NCBI GenBank assembly: GCA_004194705.1 | Contig: SADC01001309.1 | Location: forward strand, 1-64,000 | Source of the DNA: Ditylenchus dipsaci | Lineage: Eukaryota; Nematoda; Chromadorea; Rhabditida; Anguinidae | Direction: 5' to 3' | Length of the DNA stretch: 64,000 bases | Shown here: positions 63,416 through 64,000 of the stretch, one piece after another | Layout: every line of letters begins with the position of its first letter | How positions within the stretch are numbered: position 1 is the stretch's first letter | Notes under the pieces: model-generated | What the model was told of the DNA's origin: nothing | The model's database searches: none | What the model saw: the letters and a program-made list of their open reading frames with translations, nothing else | Position numbers and translations under genes: made by a program

Positions 63416-63709
63416 TTATTTGTAGTAGATATTTGGTTGATACACGGAACGCACAGCTAATTGCTCAGAAGTTTGCGCAGGCTCATGCTTCTTCTTCCCT
63501 GAATTCTTAGTATTTGAGGCAGCGCCATTGGTAGGCAATGGAGCAACTGGATTGGCAACCTCTGCGGGCTTTGGCAGCTAAAATACTAGTAGGTAAATAA
63601 TGAGATAGCATTTACTCTTTTTCAGTATTACATTGATCAGTGCAGTTTTTTCTTCGTCGCTCATCACGGCAGCCTTCGAATTAGTGGAGCTATAATCCTT
63701 ACTTTTAAC
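63416..63709 (-). CDS. Unidentified gene, last two exons
   Basis: Exon 63709-63632 (VKSKDYSSTNSKAAVMSDEE...TALIN) and terminal exon 63577-63416 (LPKPAEVANPVAPLPTNGAA...VYQPNIYYK, stop) are joined by a 54-base GT-AG intron in phase 0. The 79 residues seen are low in hydrophobics, rich in Ala, Pro, Lys and Asn, and look disordered. Upstream exons were not found and probably lie past the window. Its stop is 381 bases from the RagC/D start on the same strand. No family assigned. Confidence 0.6.
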
Positions 63710-64000
63710 CTAAAATTGCACTAAAAATTGTTGCAAAGATACACAAATTCCTTCTGAAAAGTTTGCTGGACAAACATTCATTTGCACTCCAGGCGGCTTG
63801 ACACTTTATTGAGAAATTTTATTTTTAGTGAACGCCCTCTGAATTATTTAATTTTTCGGAAAGTTCGTGGAATTTTGTAATGGTCCCCCGTTTTGGGTTT
63901 TAATTTTTATTGCATTGCTGTTGTCTTTAAACCAATTTTTGTTATTTTTAGATATAGAGGAAAGTATGACCTTGTGCATGGCGGTCTTTTCCTCACCCGA
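63710..64000. other. Right edge, nothing recognised
   Basis: AT-rich sequence, presumably an intron of the minus-strand gene ending at 63416. No exon seen. Confidence 0.4.

Overview
This window is nuclear DNA from an invertebrate animal, probably a protostome. Genes are split by small spliceosomal introns, many of 47-56 bases, alongside introns of many kilobases filled with DNA transposons. The gene set is metazoan: a K2P potassium channel, a SEFIR-domain IL-17-type receptor, a hemopexin-containing matrix metalloproteinase and a RagC/D GTPase. I cannot name the species; rotifer, flatworm, nematode and tardigrade relatives all remain possible. Almost all exons below were assembled by eye from conserved motifs, GT-AG boundaries and compatible intron phases. 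Layout: 1-4.2 kb holds transposon debris (mariner-like, a hAT element with a BED zinc finger, palindromic MITEs). 4.25-12.17 kb (+) is a K2P channel lacking only its first exon(s); one intron carries a mariner-like copy and another a pogo-like copy. 15.0-23.6 kb (-) is a complete ten-exon IL-17-receptor-like gene whose largest intron holds two minisatellites. 24-41 kb is a gene desert of stacked DNA transposons, including a four-deep nest at 30.97-35.05 kb with target duplications readable at each level. 41.07-56.57 kb (+) is a secreted MMP with signal peptide, furin-type propeptide, zinc site and hemopexin domain. 56.75-63.04 kb (-) is a complete 14-exon RagC/D gene; one intron carries a transposon bearing a spliced, unidentified reading frame, another carries a Harbinger-type element. 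63.4-63.7 kb (-) is the 3' end of a further gene. The four main genes are functionally unrelated: membrane excitability, cytokine signalling, matrix remodelling and amino-acid sensing by TORC1. What joins the window is the mobile DNA: class II elements only (mariner, pogo/Tigger, hAT, Harbinger, FLYWCH-bearing), nearly all non-autonomous, with at least eight copies of one TA-flanked MITE family. No LINE or LTR coding sequence was recognised. Several otherwise well-conserved exons carry single-base losses in homopolymers, which looks like uncorrected long-read assembly error rather than gene death.
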